Below, piece by piece: positions 9,334-19,100 of a stretch of 64,000 bases of DNA. Origin of the DNA: Chloroflexota bacterium (lineage in GTDB: Bacteria; Chloroflexota; Anaerolineae; UBA2200; JACIWT01); the NCBI GenBank assembly GCA_014360825.1, contig JACIWT010000002.1:202237-266236 (forward strand), read 5' to 3'. The notes beneath the pieces are model-generated. The model did no database searches. It was given only the letters and a program-made list of their open reading frames with translations, and was not told the origin of the DNA. The position numbers and the translations under genes were made by a program. Each line of letters begins with the position of its first letter. The stretch's first letter is position 1.

Positions 9334-10740
9334 ATGGACCTCAGCGTTGAGAAACGCGAAGGCTTCACAGCCTTGGCGATCCAGAGTGATGCCTTGCGCG
9401 TTACCGTTTTGCCCGAATTGGGCGGCAAAATCGTTAACATCATCGATTTGTCCAGTGGGCGGGATGTACTCTGGCACAATCCCTGTCGCCCATACAAATG
9501 GCGCCGGTTGGGCGACCGTTTCGAGGATCATGATTTTAGCGGCTTTGACGAATGCCTGCCTACTATTGCTCCTTGTCCGTACCCGGAGGCTCCCTGGCGT
9601 GGCATCCTATTGCCAGACCATGGTGATGCCTGGACCCAGGCCTGGGAGTGGTGGTTTGAAGAAGAGAGTTTGGGCATGCGTGTGCGGGGCATACAGTTGC
9701 CCTACGTGCTGGATAGACGTATCGCTTTGCAAATGGGCAGCACACTTTTTCTTTCCTACTGCTTAGCGAACGAATCGCCTTATCCATTGCATCTTACTTG
9801 GTCTGCCCACCCGCTGTTCGCAGTGGGTCCAGGCACGCGCATCTTACTGCCAGTCGTCGGACAGGTGTATGTGGATAGTTCCTACGGCGGCCGATTGGGA
9901 GAACCTGGGAGCAAACATCCCTGGCCCATTACGTGTGATAAGAGAGGGCAGCACACCGATTTGAGTGTTACCCCACCACTGGAGGCAGGTTGGGCAGACA
10001 AGTTGTACGTCACGGCATTGCGTGAGGGCTGGGCTGCTCTCTATGACCCGTCAAACGACTACTATGTTTTGCTTTCGTTCCCTCTCGATGTAGTACCGTA
10101 TCTCGGCATCTGGCTGAACGCCGGGGGATGGCCCGAAAGCAATCCAGTGTACCATCTGGCGCTCGAACCCTGTACTGGCTACCCCGACCGGCTCGATGTG
10201 GCTGTGACATCTGGTACGGCGATGAGTCTGAGACCGAGCGAAACTGCCAGATGGGAACTCGTCATCACCATCGGACATGGCCGCGTAGCAGGTGTCATCC
10301 ATGAGAGTGTGGAGATCCATGCGTCACCAGCGTGTGTATGGGAAGCGCTGACCCGGGAGGAGCAATTGCGATGTTGGTGGGGCGAGGGAGTCCGCCTGGA
10401 GCCCTGGGTAGGAGGAGCCTTCGTGGAGCCATGGCAGCGGGAAGATGGTACGCTAGTTATCACCTCAGGCCGCGTGGTGGAATTTGTTCCTGCCAGGTGT
10501 TTGACCCTTACCTGGGCTGACGAAGGTTGGCCAGGCGAGACATGGGTCGCATTCCATTTGGTTGGCATTCCGGAGGGCACCCGTTTGACAGTGCGGCACG
10601 GGGGATGGGAGGCTTTCCAAGCGGACGAGGGGACCACATTGCGGGAAACCCATCGTCAGGGTTGGCGCGAGTTGCTCGGTTTGCTGACGCGATGGCTCGA
10701 GGACTCAGACCGCAACTCAGAAAGGCCAACCTGCGTATAA
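9334..10740 (+). CDS. Aldose-epimerase-like protein fused to an AHSA1/SRPBCC domain
   Basis: The 468-residue product has two parts. Residues 1 to about 310 look like a galactose-mutarotase-fold protein, with an N-terminal TVLPELGGKIVNIIDL, DHGDAWTQAWEW and LTWSAHPLFAVGPG. These resemble aldose 1-epimerase-like proteins that bind sugars. Residues about 318 to 460 form an SRPBCC (START-like) domain of the AHSA1/YndB type, with HASPACVWEALTREEQLRCW near its start and GRVVEFVPARCLTLTW in the middle, then a C-terminal helix. The start ATG follows a GGAGAG site. AHSA1 domains bind hydrophobic ligands or Hsp90 in other proteins. The combination suggests recognition of a glycosylated or lipid-linked ligand, which is inference. 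No catalytic residues were assigned. Confidence 0.72.
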   Translation: MDLSVEKREGFTALAIQSDALRVTVLPELGGKIVNIIDLSSGRDVLWHNPCRPYKWRRLGDRFEDHDFSGFDECLPTIAPCPYPEAPWRGILLPDHGDAWTQAWEWWFEEESLGMRVRGIQLPYVLDRRIALQMGSTLFLSYCLANESPYPLHLTWSAHPLFAVGPGTRILLPVVGQVYVDSSYGGRLGEPGSKHPWPITCDKRGQHTDLSVTPPLEAGWADKLYVTALREGWAALYDPSNDYYVLLSFPLDVVPYLGIWLNAGGWPESNPVYHLALEPCTGYPDRLDVAVTSGTAMSLRPSETARWELVITIGHGRVAGVIHESVEIHASPACVWEALTREEQLRCWWGEGVRLEPWVGGAFVEPWQREDGTLVITSGRVVEFVPARCLTLTWADEGWPGETWVAFHLVGIPEGTRLTVRHGGWEAFQADEGTTLRETHRQGWRELLGLLTRWLEDSDRNSERPTCV

Positions 10741-10771
10741 AAAGTGATTGAAGAAAATCAGGAGGTTGCAC

Positions 10772-11149
10772 ATGAAACGTCCGGATGGCATCTTGGTGAT
10801 CAGCATCTATCAATGGGTCATAGGAGCAGTCTGTTTGTTCGCGATCTGCGGATTAGGGTTCTTGCTCCTGATTATGGGAGCGGTCTTGACAGAGGAACCC
10901 GACGCCAGAATTCCCATGGCCGTTCTCGCTACGGTCGTCGTCTTCGGGGCAGGCTTGCTGCTGCTCTACGGCCTGGCCCAAGTTATCGCTGGTTGGGGGC
11001 TCTATCACATGAAACCCTGGGGCCGAATCCTGACCATCATCCTCTCTGTATTGCGACTGCTGAACTTTCCAGTCGGCACCATCATTGGTGGAGCCATCAT
11101 CTACTACCTGGTACGCCCAGAAATTGAGGCCATGTTCAAGGGCGACTGA
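10772..11149 (+). CDS. Small membrane protein, four predicted helices, function unknown
   Basis: The product is 125 residues from the ATG at 10772, which has AGGAGG at about 10759-10764. Hydrophobic stretches near residues 8-38 (QWVIGAVCLFAICGLGFLLL), 48-72 and 85-112 indicate three or four membrane segments. A short polar tail ends MFKGD. The pattern, including WGLYHMKPWGRILTIILS, is like small DUF2127-style or uncharacterised membrane proteins, but I do not recognise a specific family. It follows the epimerase-like gene by about 30 bases and ends before a strong terminator, so the two probably share a transcript. Confidence 0.75.
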   Translation: MKRPDGILVISIYQWVIGAVCLFAICGLGFLLLIMGAVLTEEPDARIPMAVLATVVVFGAGLLLLYGLAQVIAGWGLYHMKPWGRILTIILSVLRLLNFPVGTIIGGAIIYYLVRPEIEAMFKGD

Positions 11150-11171
11150 ACGTCTCGAAAGCGCATTAGCG

Positions 11172-11197
11172 AGCCCCTCCACTGGGAGGGGCTTTTT
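11172..11197 (+). terminator. Rho-independent terminator
   Basis: A 9-bp stem, AGCCCCTCC paired with GGAGGGGCT around an ACTG loop, is followed by TTTTT. It closes the transcript of the small membrane protein gene 23 bases after its stop. Confidence 0.9.
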
Positions 11198-11219
11198 GGT
11201 TATATGGTAACCTCTGTTG

Positions 11220-11915
11220 TCATCGCACGAAACGTCCGGATGGGCGCAGGCGCTCTGCTATTTCGTCTATATGCTCGCGTTCGTGCTCCAGGAAGCGCCG
11301 GAAAACTTTGCGTGCACTCCACAATTCACCATCTCCAGCGGCCACTACTCTGCTACGGTCTTCTGTCGTCATACTACGTAGCCGTTGGACAGCCAACTCG
11401 CGCACGAGGGCCAACCGGTCGAAGACATTGCGACGCGGGGGCAGGCGAGGCACGTCGTGCCAAATGCGGGTGAGGTACCAGTGTTCGGCGTTGGCGATGT
11501 GACGCAATATCTCGCGGATGGTGCGCACACGCGGCAGGGGGCGGGCGTCCAAAATCGAGTCTGGCACATCACGCACCAAGCGCAGCAATATATCGCGGGC
11601 GTGATCCATCAGCCGCATGAACCGCTCGATCTCATCCTCTGTGACAGGCACACGCTCAGGTTCGTAGAAACCGATAAGCCCAGTGGTCACGGTGCTGGGA
11701 TTACGTTCCACGATGTCGAACGCGATGGGTTCGCCCTCTGGTGGGGCGGTTTCTCCGTATTCTCGCAACCAAGCCAAGTATTCAGCAATAGCCTGGGGCA
11801 AACGCTCCTCTGCTTCCTCTGGAGAGTTGCCCTGGGCGATGCAGCCGGGCAAATCGAGGACGTGGATCATAGTGTGACCGTTGCGTTTCGTCTGCATGTA
11901 AGCCGCGTATCGCAC
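11220..11915 (-). CDS. HicB-like domain fused to a DinB-type four-helix domain
   Basis: From the GTG at 11913-11915 the protein is 231 residues. This start has AGGAGG six bases upstream and yields the typical HicB opening RYAAYMQTKRNGHTMIHVLDLPGC; ATG codons further upstream lack a good site. Residues 1-75 form a HicB-like partial RNase H fold (LPGCIAQGNSPEEAEERLPQ). Residues about 95-231 are DinB/YfiT-like, with His residues at LMDHARD, HIANAEHWY and FLEHEREHIDEI positioned like the metal-binding His triad of DinB proteins. No hicA-like gene is adjacent, so this is probably not a toxin-antitoxin pair. The role is unknown. It is separated from the permease gene by about 40 bases. Confidence 0.75.
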   Translation of the reverse strand: MRYAAYMQTKRNGHTMIHVLDLPGCIAQGNSPEEAEERLPQAIAEYLAWLREYGETAPPEGEPIAFDIVERNPSTVTTGLIGFYEPERVPVTEDEIERFMRLMDHARDILLRLVRDVPDSILDARPLPRVRTIREILRHIANAEHWYLTRIWHDVPRLPPRRNVFDRLALVRELAVQRLRSMTTEDRSRVVAAGDGELWSARKVFRRFLEHEREHIDEIAERLRPSGRFVR

Positions 11916-11954
11916 GATAAGCCTCCTGGTCATATTGGACATAAACACCGAAAC

Positions 11955-14294
11955 CTATTCATATCTCAGTGCCTCCCGCGCAGGCAACCGCGCTGCTGCC
12001 AACGCCGGTCCCAGACTGGCTACCACCGCTAAAGTCAATGCAAATATCACTCCTGAACCGACCAGATAGGGTGGGTAAAGAAAAGGTATCTGAAATAACA
12101 CGCCCTCTATGAAACGCACGAATGCCAGACCTAAGGGATAGCCTAAGACAATCCCTGCCGCCCCACCCAACAGCCCCATCGTGCCCCCCTCTGTCAGGTA
12201 AACCTGGACGAGATTGGCATCGCTGGCGCCAATGGCGCGCAGAACCCCGATTTCCCTCCGCCGTTCTACCACGCTTAATGTGAGCGTATTCAACACCCCG
12301 ACGCCGCCTGCCAACGCTACAAGCAAGGTCATGCTATATAGCACAACTGAAAGCAGGCGCGATTGACGCTCGGCCCCGGCCAGGTCACGGTAGGCTGCTT
12401 CGACTCCAGGACGCAGGTAGCGATATTCGCGATCAATGTCAGCCAGCACTGCCTCGACTCCACTCGGGCTCGGGTCGTGCACCTGGATGCCGAAGAATGA
12501 CGTCCATCCCTGTTGTCCTAACAGGCGCTCGAATGTGCTCAGGGGGATGAAAACCTTTCCTGCTACTCGGCTCCCCAGGAAGATGCTGTTATCTATGACG
12601 ATGCCCCTTACGTGGAAGTCCCGCGTACCTGGCCCGGCCTCCACCTCGATCACATCGCCCACACGGATACCTTTTGCTGCAGCCAGGTCAGCAGAGACCA
12701 CGGCGCCAACGGGGTCATTTAGGGAGAGCCACTCGCCATCTTGCATCTGAGGGCAATAAAGCACCGTATTCGGGGGCATACCCCACAGCCGGGCCGGGGC
12801 GTGGTGCACCCAGCAATCTGTGAATTGCCAAGGTTCCGCGACGGTCACACCTGGCACTGCCTGCAAGGACGCAGCGAAGCCCGTGCCCACCGGTTCGCTA
12901 AACCAGACCCAGGCGTCAGCGTTGTAGATGCGGAAGAGATCGCTGACCGCTCGACCGACCGAGAGACGTGTGCTCTGGGCGGCCAGTAACGCGGCGGTGG
13001 CAATGGCGATGAAAGCGATGGTGAGCAGATGCCGGGCCTTGCGTCGAGCCAGGTTGCGGACCGCCATAGCGGGCAGAGGGGGCACAGCGGATAAGCGGAA
13101 GAGACAGCGATCCACCCAACCCCGGCCGTAGGTGGAGGTGATGCCATAAGAACCCAGTGCCTCCCGTACAGGTATCTGCGCCGCCTGCCACGCTGGAGCG
13201 AGGCTCGCGAACAGCGTCACGGCGACGCCCACGATAATGCCAAGACTCAGGCCTGCCGGAGATGGGATGGTGCTCACGGGTATGTTCAGCGCCCGCCCAG
13301 TGCGTGCCAGAAGAACCCATCCGCCGAGTGTGCCGCCTACCAGACCGAGTGTGGTGCCTGTCAATCCGTAGATCAATGCCACGACCAAGTAAAGGCGCAG
13401 TATCTGTGTTCGTGTGCCACCCAGCGCTTTGATCACGCCGATTTCGCTCACCCCTTCGGCAACTATGGCGGCCATTGTGTTGCTCACCAGAAAAGCGCTG
13501 ATGACGAGACCCACTCCGGAGAAAAGATACACCAGGCGAATAATCGCATCCAGTTCCCGCTTTCCCTCGAAGTGCTCAGGGTCACGGATAACGGGCGACG
13601 CATACGGGATGCCGCGCTTCTCGAACACGCGAGCGATGTCCTGCGCTGTTTGTTCTCGCAGGCGGAAATCGCGCAATCGAATGAGCACGCGGTTATTGCC
13701 AGAAATGCCCAGGAAATCGCGGGCCCGGATGATGGGCACATAAGCCAGGATGAGGTTTGTGAATTCAGCCGAGGGATATTCCGGGCTCAGTGCAAACCCG
13801 CTGATGGTGAGGGTATGATCACGATTCCCTGTTCCCGCGCGGATGGTGATGGCTTGACCGATGGCGACGTCTGTTACATCTCGCACGGAGGTGTCGAGCA
13901 GAATGCCGTCCCAACCCGGATAGTTCCCCTCTTGCAGAAGGATGCGGTTCACGCGGATGTCGGAGAAATCCTCAATGCCCATCAATAAGACATCGCGCCA
14001 AAGGCCGCCCAAGTATGCCTTCGCATATAACGTGGCTCGCAATTCGACCTCTTCGACATTTGGCAGGGCCAGTAGGCTGCGCCGCAGGGCGTCGGGAGCA
14101 TCCCACACCCAGTAAGAGAGATCCGCCTGGGAGGTGTCGGCGTAAACGGCGCGTTGTGCGGCGGCGATGTTCTGCGAGGTGGAGACAATGGCCACCAGCC
14201 CGGCCACACCTGCCGCAATGCCGAGGATGGTGAGGAAAGACCTCAATTTGCGCACCCATACGTCTCGGTAGGCCTTGCGCCAGATGCCGTTCAT
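11955..14294 (-). CDS. ABC-type permease with two FtsX-like modules (MacB/LolC type)
   Basis: The 779-residue protein begins with an N-terminal membrane helix (LRSFLTILGIAAGVAGLVAI), then a large extracytoplasmic MacB_PCD-like domain, then three helices (near residues 250-390, with VSEIGVIKALGGTRTQILRL). The same layout is repeated in the second half, with ARRKARHLLTIAFIAIATAA, an outer domain and RRREIGVLRAIGASDANLVQ. Such proteins export lipoproteins, peptides or lipids together with an ABC ATPase. No ATPase gene is adjacent, so the partner must lie elsewhere. I start at the ATG at 14292-14294; longer frames would run back into the tRNA-Pro gene. The family is firm, the substrate unknown. 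Confidence 0.88.
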   Translation of the reverse strand: MNGIWRKAYRDVWVRKLRSFLTILGIAAGVAGLVAIVSTSQNIAAAQRAVYADTSQADLSYWVWDAPDALRRSLLALPNVEEVELRATLYAKAYLGGLWRDVLLMGIEDFSDIRVNRILLQEGNYPGWDGILLDTSVRDVTDVAIGQAITIRAGTGNRDHTLTISGFALSPEYPSAEFTNLILAYVPIIRARDFLGISGNNRVLIRLRDFRLREQTAQDIARVFEKRGIPYASPVIRDPEHFEGKRELDAIIRLVYLFSGVGLVISAFLVSNTMAAIVAEGVSEIGVIKALGGTRTQILRLYLVVALIYGLTGTTLGLVGGTLGGWVLLARTGRALNIPVSTIPSPAGLSLGIIVGVAVTLFASLAPAWQAAQIPVREALGSYGITSTYGRGWVDRCLFRLSAVPPLPAMAVRNLARRKARHLLTIAFIAIATAALLAAQSTRLSVGRAVSDLFRIYNADAWVWFSEPVGTGFAASLQAVPGVTVAEPWQFTDCWVHHAPARLWGMPPNTVLYCPQMQDGEWLSLNDPVGAVVSADLAAAKGIRVGDVIEVEAGPGTRDFHVRGIVIDNSIFLGSRVAGKVFIPLSTFERLLGQQGWTSFFGIQVHDPSPSGVEAVLADIDREYRYLRPGVEAAYRDLAGAERQSRLLSVVLYSMTLLVALAGGVGVLNTLTLSVVERRREIGVLRAIGASDANLVQVYLTEGGTMGLLGGAAGIVLGYPLGLAFVRFIEGVLFQIPFLYPPYLVGSGVIFALTLAVVASLGPALAAARLPAREALRYE

Positions 14295-14345
14295 CACCTG
14301 CACCATTTGGTGATATGTCGGAAATGGAGTATAATGCTCCTTGGT

Positions 14346-14419
14346 CGGGGCGTAGCGCAGACCGGTAGCGCGCACGGTTCGGGTCCGTGAAGTCGGAGGT
14401 TCAAGTCCTCTCGCCCCGA
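14346..14419 (+). tRNA. tRNA-Pro, anticodon CGG
   Basis: A complete 74-nt cloverleaf can be folded by eye. The acceptor stem is CGGGGCG/CGCCCCG with discriminator A. The D stem is GCGC/GCGC with GG in the loop, and the anticodon stem is CACGG/CCGTG with loop TTCGGGT, giving anticodon CGG (positions 34-36). A 5-base variable region AAGTC and T arm GGAGG-TTCAAGT-CCTCT follow. No CCA is encoded. Confidence 0.93.
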
Positions 14420-14423
14420 CTGG

Positions 14424-14458
14424 ACGGGGTCATTCTTTTGGAATGGCCCCGTTCTCTT
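14424..14458 (+). terminator. Terminator after tRNA-Pro overlapping the mazG stop
   Basis: A 12-bp stem pairs ACGGGGTCATTC with GAATGGCCCCGT around TTTTG and is followed by TCTCTTT. It lies 4 bases after the tRNA and contains the convergent mazG stop codon, so it may serve both directions. Confidence 0.7.
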
Positions 14459-15896
14459 TGACCCCTTCCCACAGGGCATCGAGTTCCTCCAAACTCAGTT
14501 CCTCGGGCCGGCGACCCTGTGCTGTACATTCCTCTTCCAGCGCTTTGAACCGCCCCTCGAATTTGAGCGCTGCGGCACGCAGAGCCAGTTCGGCATCCAC
14601 ATCGAGCCATCGCGCTAGATTCACGATCGTGAACAAGAGATCGCCCACTTCGCTCGCCCTGGCGCCGCTGCTCTCCGCGGCCCGCAGTTCTGCCAGTTCC
14701 TCGGCCACTTTAGCCCATACTCCCTCGATGTCTGGCCAGTCGAAACCCACTCGCGCGGCACGGCGCTGGATGGCCTGAGCCCGCGCCAAGGCTGGGAGCG
14801 TGCCCGGGACGCCAGCCAGGATAGAGGCAGGTTCTTCACCGCCCGCCTTCTCGTGGCGCTTAATCTCCTCCCAATTGGCGATCACCTCACTCGGCCCGCT
14901 CACTTGTACATCGCCGAAGACGTGGGGGTGGCGGCGAATCAATTTGGCTAGTATGTGGCGCACCACATCCACCATCTTGAATTCACCTTCCTCCACGGCG
15001 ATCTGTACGTGGAGCAGGATTTGTAGGAGCAGGTCGCCCAGTTCTTCGCGGAGCATATCGGTGTCATCCTTCTCCAAGGCGTCTAACACCTCATAGGCCT
15101 CTTCTAACAGGAAGGGGCGGAGCGAGCGATGGGTTTGCTCCCGGTCCCAGGGACAGCCTCCCGGCGCTCGCAGTTGCGCAACCACAGCCTGGAACGCTTC
15201 CAATGAACCGGGCGGGATCAGTGGTGGGAGATAGAGGGTGGTCAGATGTTCGATGTCCGGCTGGCGATCTAACTCGTATAATGGAAGCCGTCGCTGGCTC
15301 GCCTGGGCTGTGCCAGCGGACCACACCAAGGTAACTGGATGATCGTCGGGGTAAAGATTCATCAGGGTGAGTTTGACTTCGGCGGCCAGGGGGCGGCTGT
15401 AAAGTTGGGCTACCAGCACCGGACGGTCGGGGTTCAGTGGGGGATGGTGAACGGTAGCCAGTTCTGTGGCGTCGGCGAGTTGCAGGCCTTCCAATGGGTC
15501 CAGTCCCAGCAGGGTACACACCGGCTCCAGGAAACTGAGACCCTCTACGATGCGTACTGGTAAGCCCTGCTCCGATGCCAGAGCCAGCACTCGGCGCACC
15601 GAGGCCTCGCCCACCAGCGGGTGTCCGGGCACGGCGTATAGGACGCCATCGGGCCGCCGAGCCAAATCCAACAGCCGCTCGGCGATGGCCTGATATACCG
15701 CCTCGAATGAGGCTCCTTCCTCATAGAGGGCATCGAAAGATTCCACCTGTATGCCCCCGGGGAGACCGGCCACCGCCGGGTGTCGGCGTGTGCGCAAGTA
15801 GATCTCTCTGGCAACCCTTATGGTCTCTTGCGCCTCGCTGGTGAGCAGTTTCGGGTCGCCCGGCCCTAACCCCAGGATCGTGATTCCTTCCGCCAT
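14430..15896 (-). CDS. mazG: MazG nucleoside triphosphate pyrophosphohydrolase with N-terminal tetrapyrrole-methylase-like domain
   Basis: The 488-residue protein is of the YabN type. Residues 1 to about 215 are a SAM-dependent tetrapyrrole methylase-like domain (ITILGLGPGDPKLLTSEAQE). Residues about 235-480 hold two MazG modules; the first shows GGCPWDREQTHRSLRPFLLE, EEAYEVLDAL and EELGDLLLQILLH, the second EELAELRAAE and EVGDLLFTIVNLAR. MazG hydrolyses NTPs to NMP and pyrophosphate and removes aberrant nucleotides. The start ATG at 15894-15896 has GGAGGTGG directly upstream and a TATAAT box 20 bases before it. A longer frame to 16085 is excluded because it runs through this promoter. The methylase-like domain probably has no porphyrin role here, by analogy with YabN. 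Confidence 0.93.
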   Translation of the reverse strand: MAEGITILGLGPGDPKLLTSEAQETIRVAREIYLRTRRHPAVAGLPGGIQVESFDALYEEGASFEAVYQAIAERLLDLARRPDGVLYAVPGHPLVGEASVRRVLALASEQGLPVRIVEGLSFLEPVCTLLGLDPLEGLQLADATELATVHHPPLNPDRPVLVAQLYSRPLAAEVKLTLMNLYPDDHPVTLVWSAGTAQASQRRLPLYELDRQPDIEHLTTLYLPPLIPPGSLEAFQAVVAQLRAPGGCPWDREQTHRSLRPFLLEEAYEVLDALEKDDTDMLREELGDLLLQILLHVQIAVEEGEFKMVDVVRHILAKLIRRHPHVFGDVQVSGPSEVIANWEEIKRHEKAGGEEPASILAGVPGTLPALARAQAIQRRAARVGFDWPDIEGVWAKVAEELAELRAAESSGARASEVGDLLFTIVNLARWLDVDAELALRAAALKFEGRFKALEEECTAQGRRPEELSLEELDALWEGVKENGAIPKE

Positions 15897-15915
15897 ATCC
15901 ACCTCCCACAATCTC

Positions 15916-15921
15916 ATTATA
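15916..15921 (-). promoter_or_regulatory. Probable -10 box for mazG
   Basis: A perfect TATAAT on the minus strand lies 20 bases before the mazG ATG, implying a very short leader of about 12 bases. The -35 (near TTCCGA) is weak. Confidence 0.45.
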
Positions 15922-16119
15922 CAGCAGTGCGCGACGCATCGGAAAGACTGCACGCGGCGAGACCTAATGTTCCCCCCAGTTGCACTGCGGGATGCCTTAT
16001 CAACTGCCGCTGAATGGCAGTGCGCGGCAGTACAACTGCCGCTGAACGGTGCTTGGCCTAAAGTCGCCCCTAAGACGGACTGCACCCTTGGTCATCGTCG
16101 TATCTGCTAGCAATAATGA

Positions 16120-16149
16120 GAGCGCTGCCGCATCGCCGCGGCAGCGCTC
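16120..16149 (-). terminator. Hairpin after the secreted-protein gene, probable terminator
   Basis: A perfect 12-bp GC-rich stem, GAGCGCTGCCGC with GCGGCAGCGCTC and a 6-base loop, lies 27 bases beyond the stop of the large secreted-protein gene. There is only a short T-poor tail (TCATTATT), so it may be a weak terminator or an RNA 3'-end stabiliser. Confidence 0.5.
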
Positions 16150-16175
16150 TGCAGAGGACGGGTGTGGGCGGGACG

Positions 16176-19100
16176 CTACTTGGAGGTTACGTCCCGCTTT
16201 TCCAGACCCTGCGAGTACGTGATGATCTGGGCAAGGGACATGCCTCCGTTCTCGATCAGGTCAGCGTGAGGCCCATAGGTCAATCTCTCTATGATTGTAC
16301 CTGCCTGGTTCGTGCGATAGATATCCCAGTTGCCGGGCTCATCCCGATCGCTCTGGAAGAAGATCCAGTCGCAGGAGGGGAACCAAGCCGGTGCCTTATC
16401 GTTGGCTTCGAAGTTGGTGATGTTGGTCACGTTCTCGCCGTTGACATCCATCACCCAGATGTCCCACTCACCGCCGCGGTTGGACTGGAAGGCGATCCAC
16501 TGGCCGTCCGAGGACCAGACGGGGCGCACATCGGCCGCGTCATTGTAGGTCAGGCGCACCAGGTTGTTGCCATCCTGATCCATGCGGTAGATCTCCCAGT
16601 TGCCATCGCGGTCCGACTGGAAGGCGATGGTGCGGCAGTCCGCGTCCCAGGCGGGCTGGGCATCCGATGCCTCGTGGTTGGTCAGGCGGATGACGTCTGT
16701 GCCGTCCAGGTTCATACGGTAGATCTCCCAGTTGCCGTCGCGGTCCGACTGGAAGGCCACCCATGGGCAGCCGGCAGATGGAGCGATATCGGTGGCTGGG
16801 TTCTCGGTCAGGTTCACCTGGGCGCTGCCATCGCGGTTCATGCGGTAGATCTCCCAGTTCTCATCGCGGAAGGACTGGAAGAAGACCCAGAAGCCTGTCG
16901 GGTGCCAGGTTGGTGCGGTGTCGTCTGCGTCATTGAAGGTCAGACGCGTCTGTTCGCTGCCATCGTTCTTCATGCGGTAGATTTCCCAGTTGCCGTCGCG
17001 GTCCGACTGGAAGATGACCTCATCCACGCAGTCCGGGCAGCCCAGGAGAGGCATGGCGTTGCCGAAGTCCAGTCCCTCGAAGCCGGTCGGTGCCGGGCTC
17101 AGCAGACGGTAGGTCCCATCGTGGTTGAAGTGCACGCGGTAGACGCCGTTGTTGGTATCGGGATAGGTCTGGATCCAGCCTTCTTGCGGTACTTCCTCGA
17201 TGGTATGGTTGCCTACAAGCGGGGTGGTGAGAAGCCACTTGCCGTCGGCCCCGGTCTGGGTGCGGTAGACCTCTCTACCAGCAGCATCGCGGATGATGAT
17301 GGTCCAGCCACTCAAGAGTGGTTCATCCGGGTCCTTCTGCCCGATGTTGACCACATCGTGGAATTTGCTGCCCAAGACCACTGGTGTCCACCAGGCGAAG
17401 CCGAAGTCCGCGTCGCGGTATTCCAGACGGTCGCACGTCAAGACGACAGGCTTCGGGTTATTCGCCGTGGTCAGGAAAGCACCTGCAGGCAAGTTGGGAT
17501 CGTACTCATCCACTTGCACCCAGTAGTCGCCTAAAGGCAGGCAGTCGAACTCATAGTACCCGAGGGCGTCGGTCTCGGTGCAGCGGATCAGGTTGAAGTA
17601 CTTGTCGCGCAGGCAGACGGTGATGTTCGCCAAGCCAAATTCCCAAGGATCCTGGGCCTTGTCTTGGTTGCCGTCGTGCCAGACGTAATCGCCGATCAGA
17701 CCATCCAAGACGGTGACGTAGGTCTCGCAGGTAGCGGAGTTACCACAGTCGTCGGTGACGGTCAGTGTAACTTTATATACGCCCGGGCCAACCTTGGTGC
17801 CGGCCACTGGGGACTGGGTAATGGTGAGAGTTTGGTCGCAGTTATCGCTGGCCACCACTTCGGCGGTGAGATCGGGGATTTCGGCCTCGCACTCCGCGTT
17901 GACGTAGAGAGTCTTATCCGGTGGGCAGGAGATGACGGGCTTCACCTCGTCGGAGGTGAAGGTGATCTTCTGCACGCAGGTGGCCTCGTTACCGCAGTCG
18001 TCGGTGGCCTTCCAGGTGCGGGTGATGGTGGTGACGCAGCCCGAGGTAGAGGAGGAGTCGGAGTAAGTGATGGACGGGCTGGGGTCACAGTTATCGGTAG
18101 CGGTGGCGTAGCCTGCGGCGGAAGGGCTGGTGTCTTCAGGGTTGCAGCCCAAGTCCTTATCCGGTGGGCAGGAGATGACGGGCTTCACCTCGTCGGAGGT
18201 GAAGGTGATCTTCTGCACGCAGGTGGCCTCGTTACCGCAGTCGTCGGTGGCCTTCCAGGTGCGGGTGATGGTGGTGACGCAGCCCGAGGTAGAGGAGGAG
18301 TCGGAGTAAGTGATGGACGGGCTGGGGTCACAGTTATCGGTAGCGGTGGCGTAGCCTGCGGTGGATGGGCTGGTGTCTTCAGGGTTGCAGCCCAGGTCCT
18401 TATCCGGTGGGCAGGAGATGACGGGCTTCTCGCAGTCTTTTACTGTGACGTTGAATGTGCAACTCGCGGTCCCGCAACTGTTCTGGGCATAGCAGGTAAC
18501 CTGTGTGGTCCCCACGGGGAAGGTGCTGCCAGAAGCCGGTACACACCACACCGTCAGCGGGGGAGTGCCCGTAGCCGTTGGTGCGGGCCAGGTAACCACC
18601 GCGCTGCATTGGCCAGGGTCGTTACACACCGTAATGTCCCCAGGACACTGGATTGTTGGGGGTGTGCAGGCTCCCTCGCACGATGGGCCCGTCACAGTGC
18701 CCGTATCGGTCTCCTGTCCGGCCTTCGTGAACCATCCCACCTGGGTTGAGCTCCAGATACCGTTCAGAGTGAAGCAGAAGACCGCGCTCTGCCCTGGTTC
18801 TATGCTATACTCCCACTTGATGAGGTGGCCATGGCCAGGCCAGTGATGCTCATCGGTGAACTGATTGGTGTTGGGATCGGAACTCAGCACTTCGTGCATG
18901 GGGTCGTCGCAGAGATCTAGGTCCCAGTGGCTCAGGGCGGGACAAGCCTGGCCGCTGGCCAGGTTAGTCACCCGGTAGCACCAAGTTTGCGTGTTGTTGG
19001 GGTTGTTGACTACGGACACGAACTCCACACTGAACTGTCCGGCATTCTGGCAGGTCTGCCGATTGCCGAACTTGCGGGTGACAACATCGTTCGCACTTTT

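Noticed and set aside
14295..14375. N-terminal extension of the FtsX-type permease
   Set aside because: It reads into the tRNA-Pro gene on the opposite strand. The start at 14294 gives a normal N-terminal membrane helix.
16116..17534. 472-codon plus-strand reading frame opposite the secreted-protein gene
   Set aside because: It mirrors the repeated coding sequence on the other strand. It has no ribosome site or recognisable domain, and the minus-strand protein has clear domains throughout.
17664..18749. 361-codon plus-strand frame with internal repeats
   Set aside because: The repeats are just the antisense of the 243-bp HYR-coding units.
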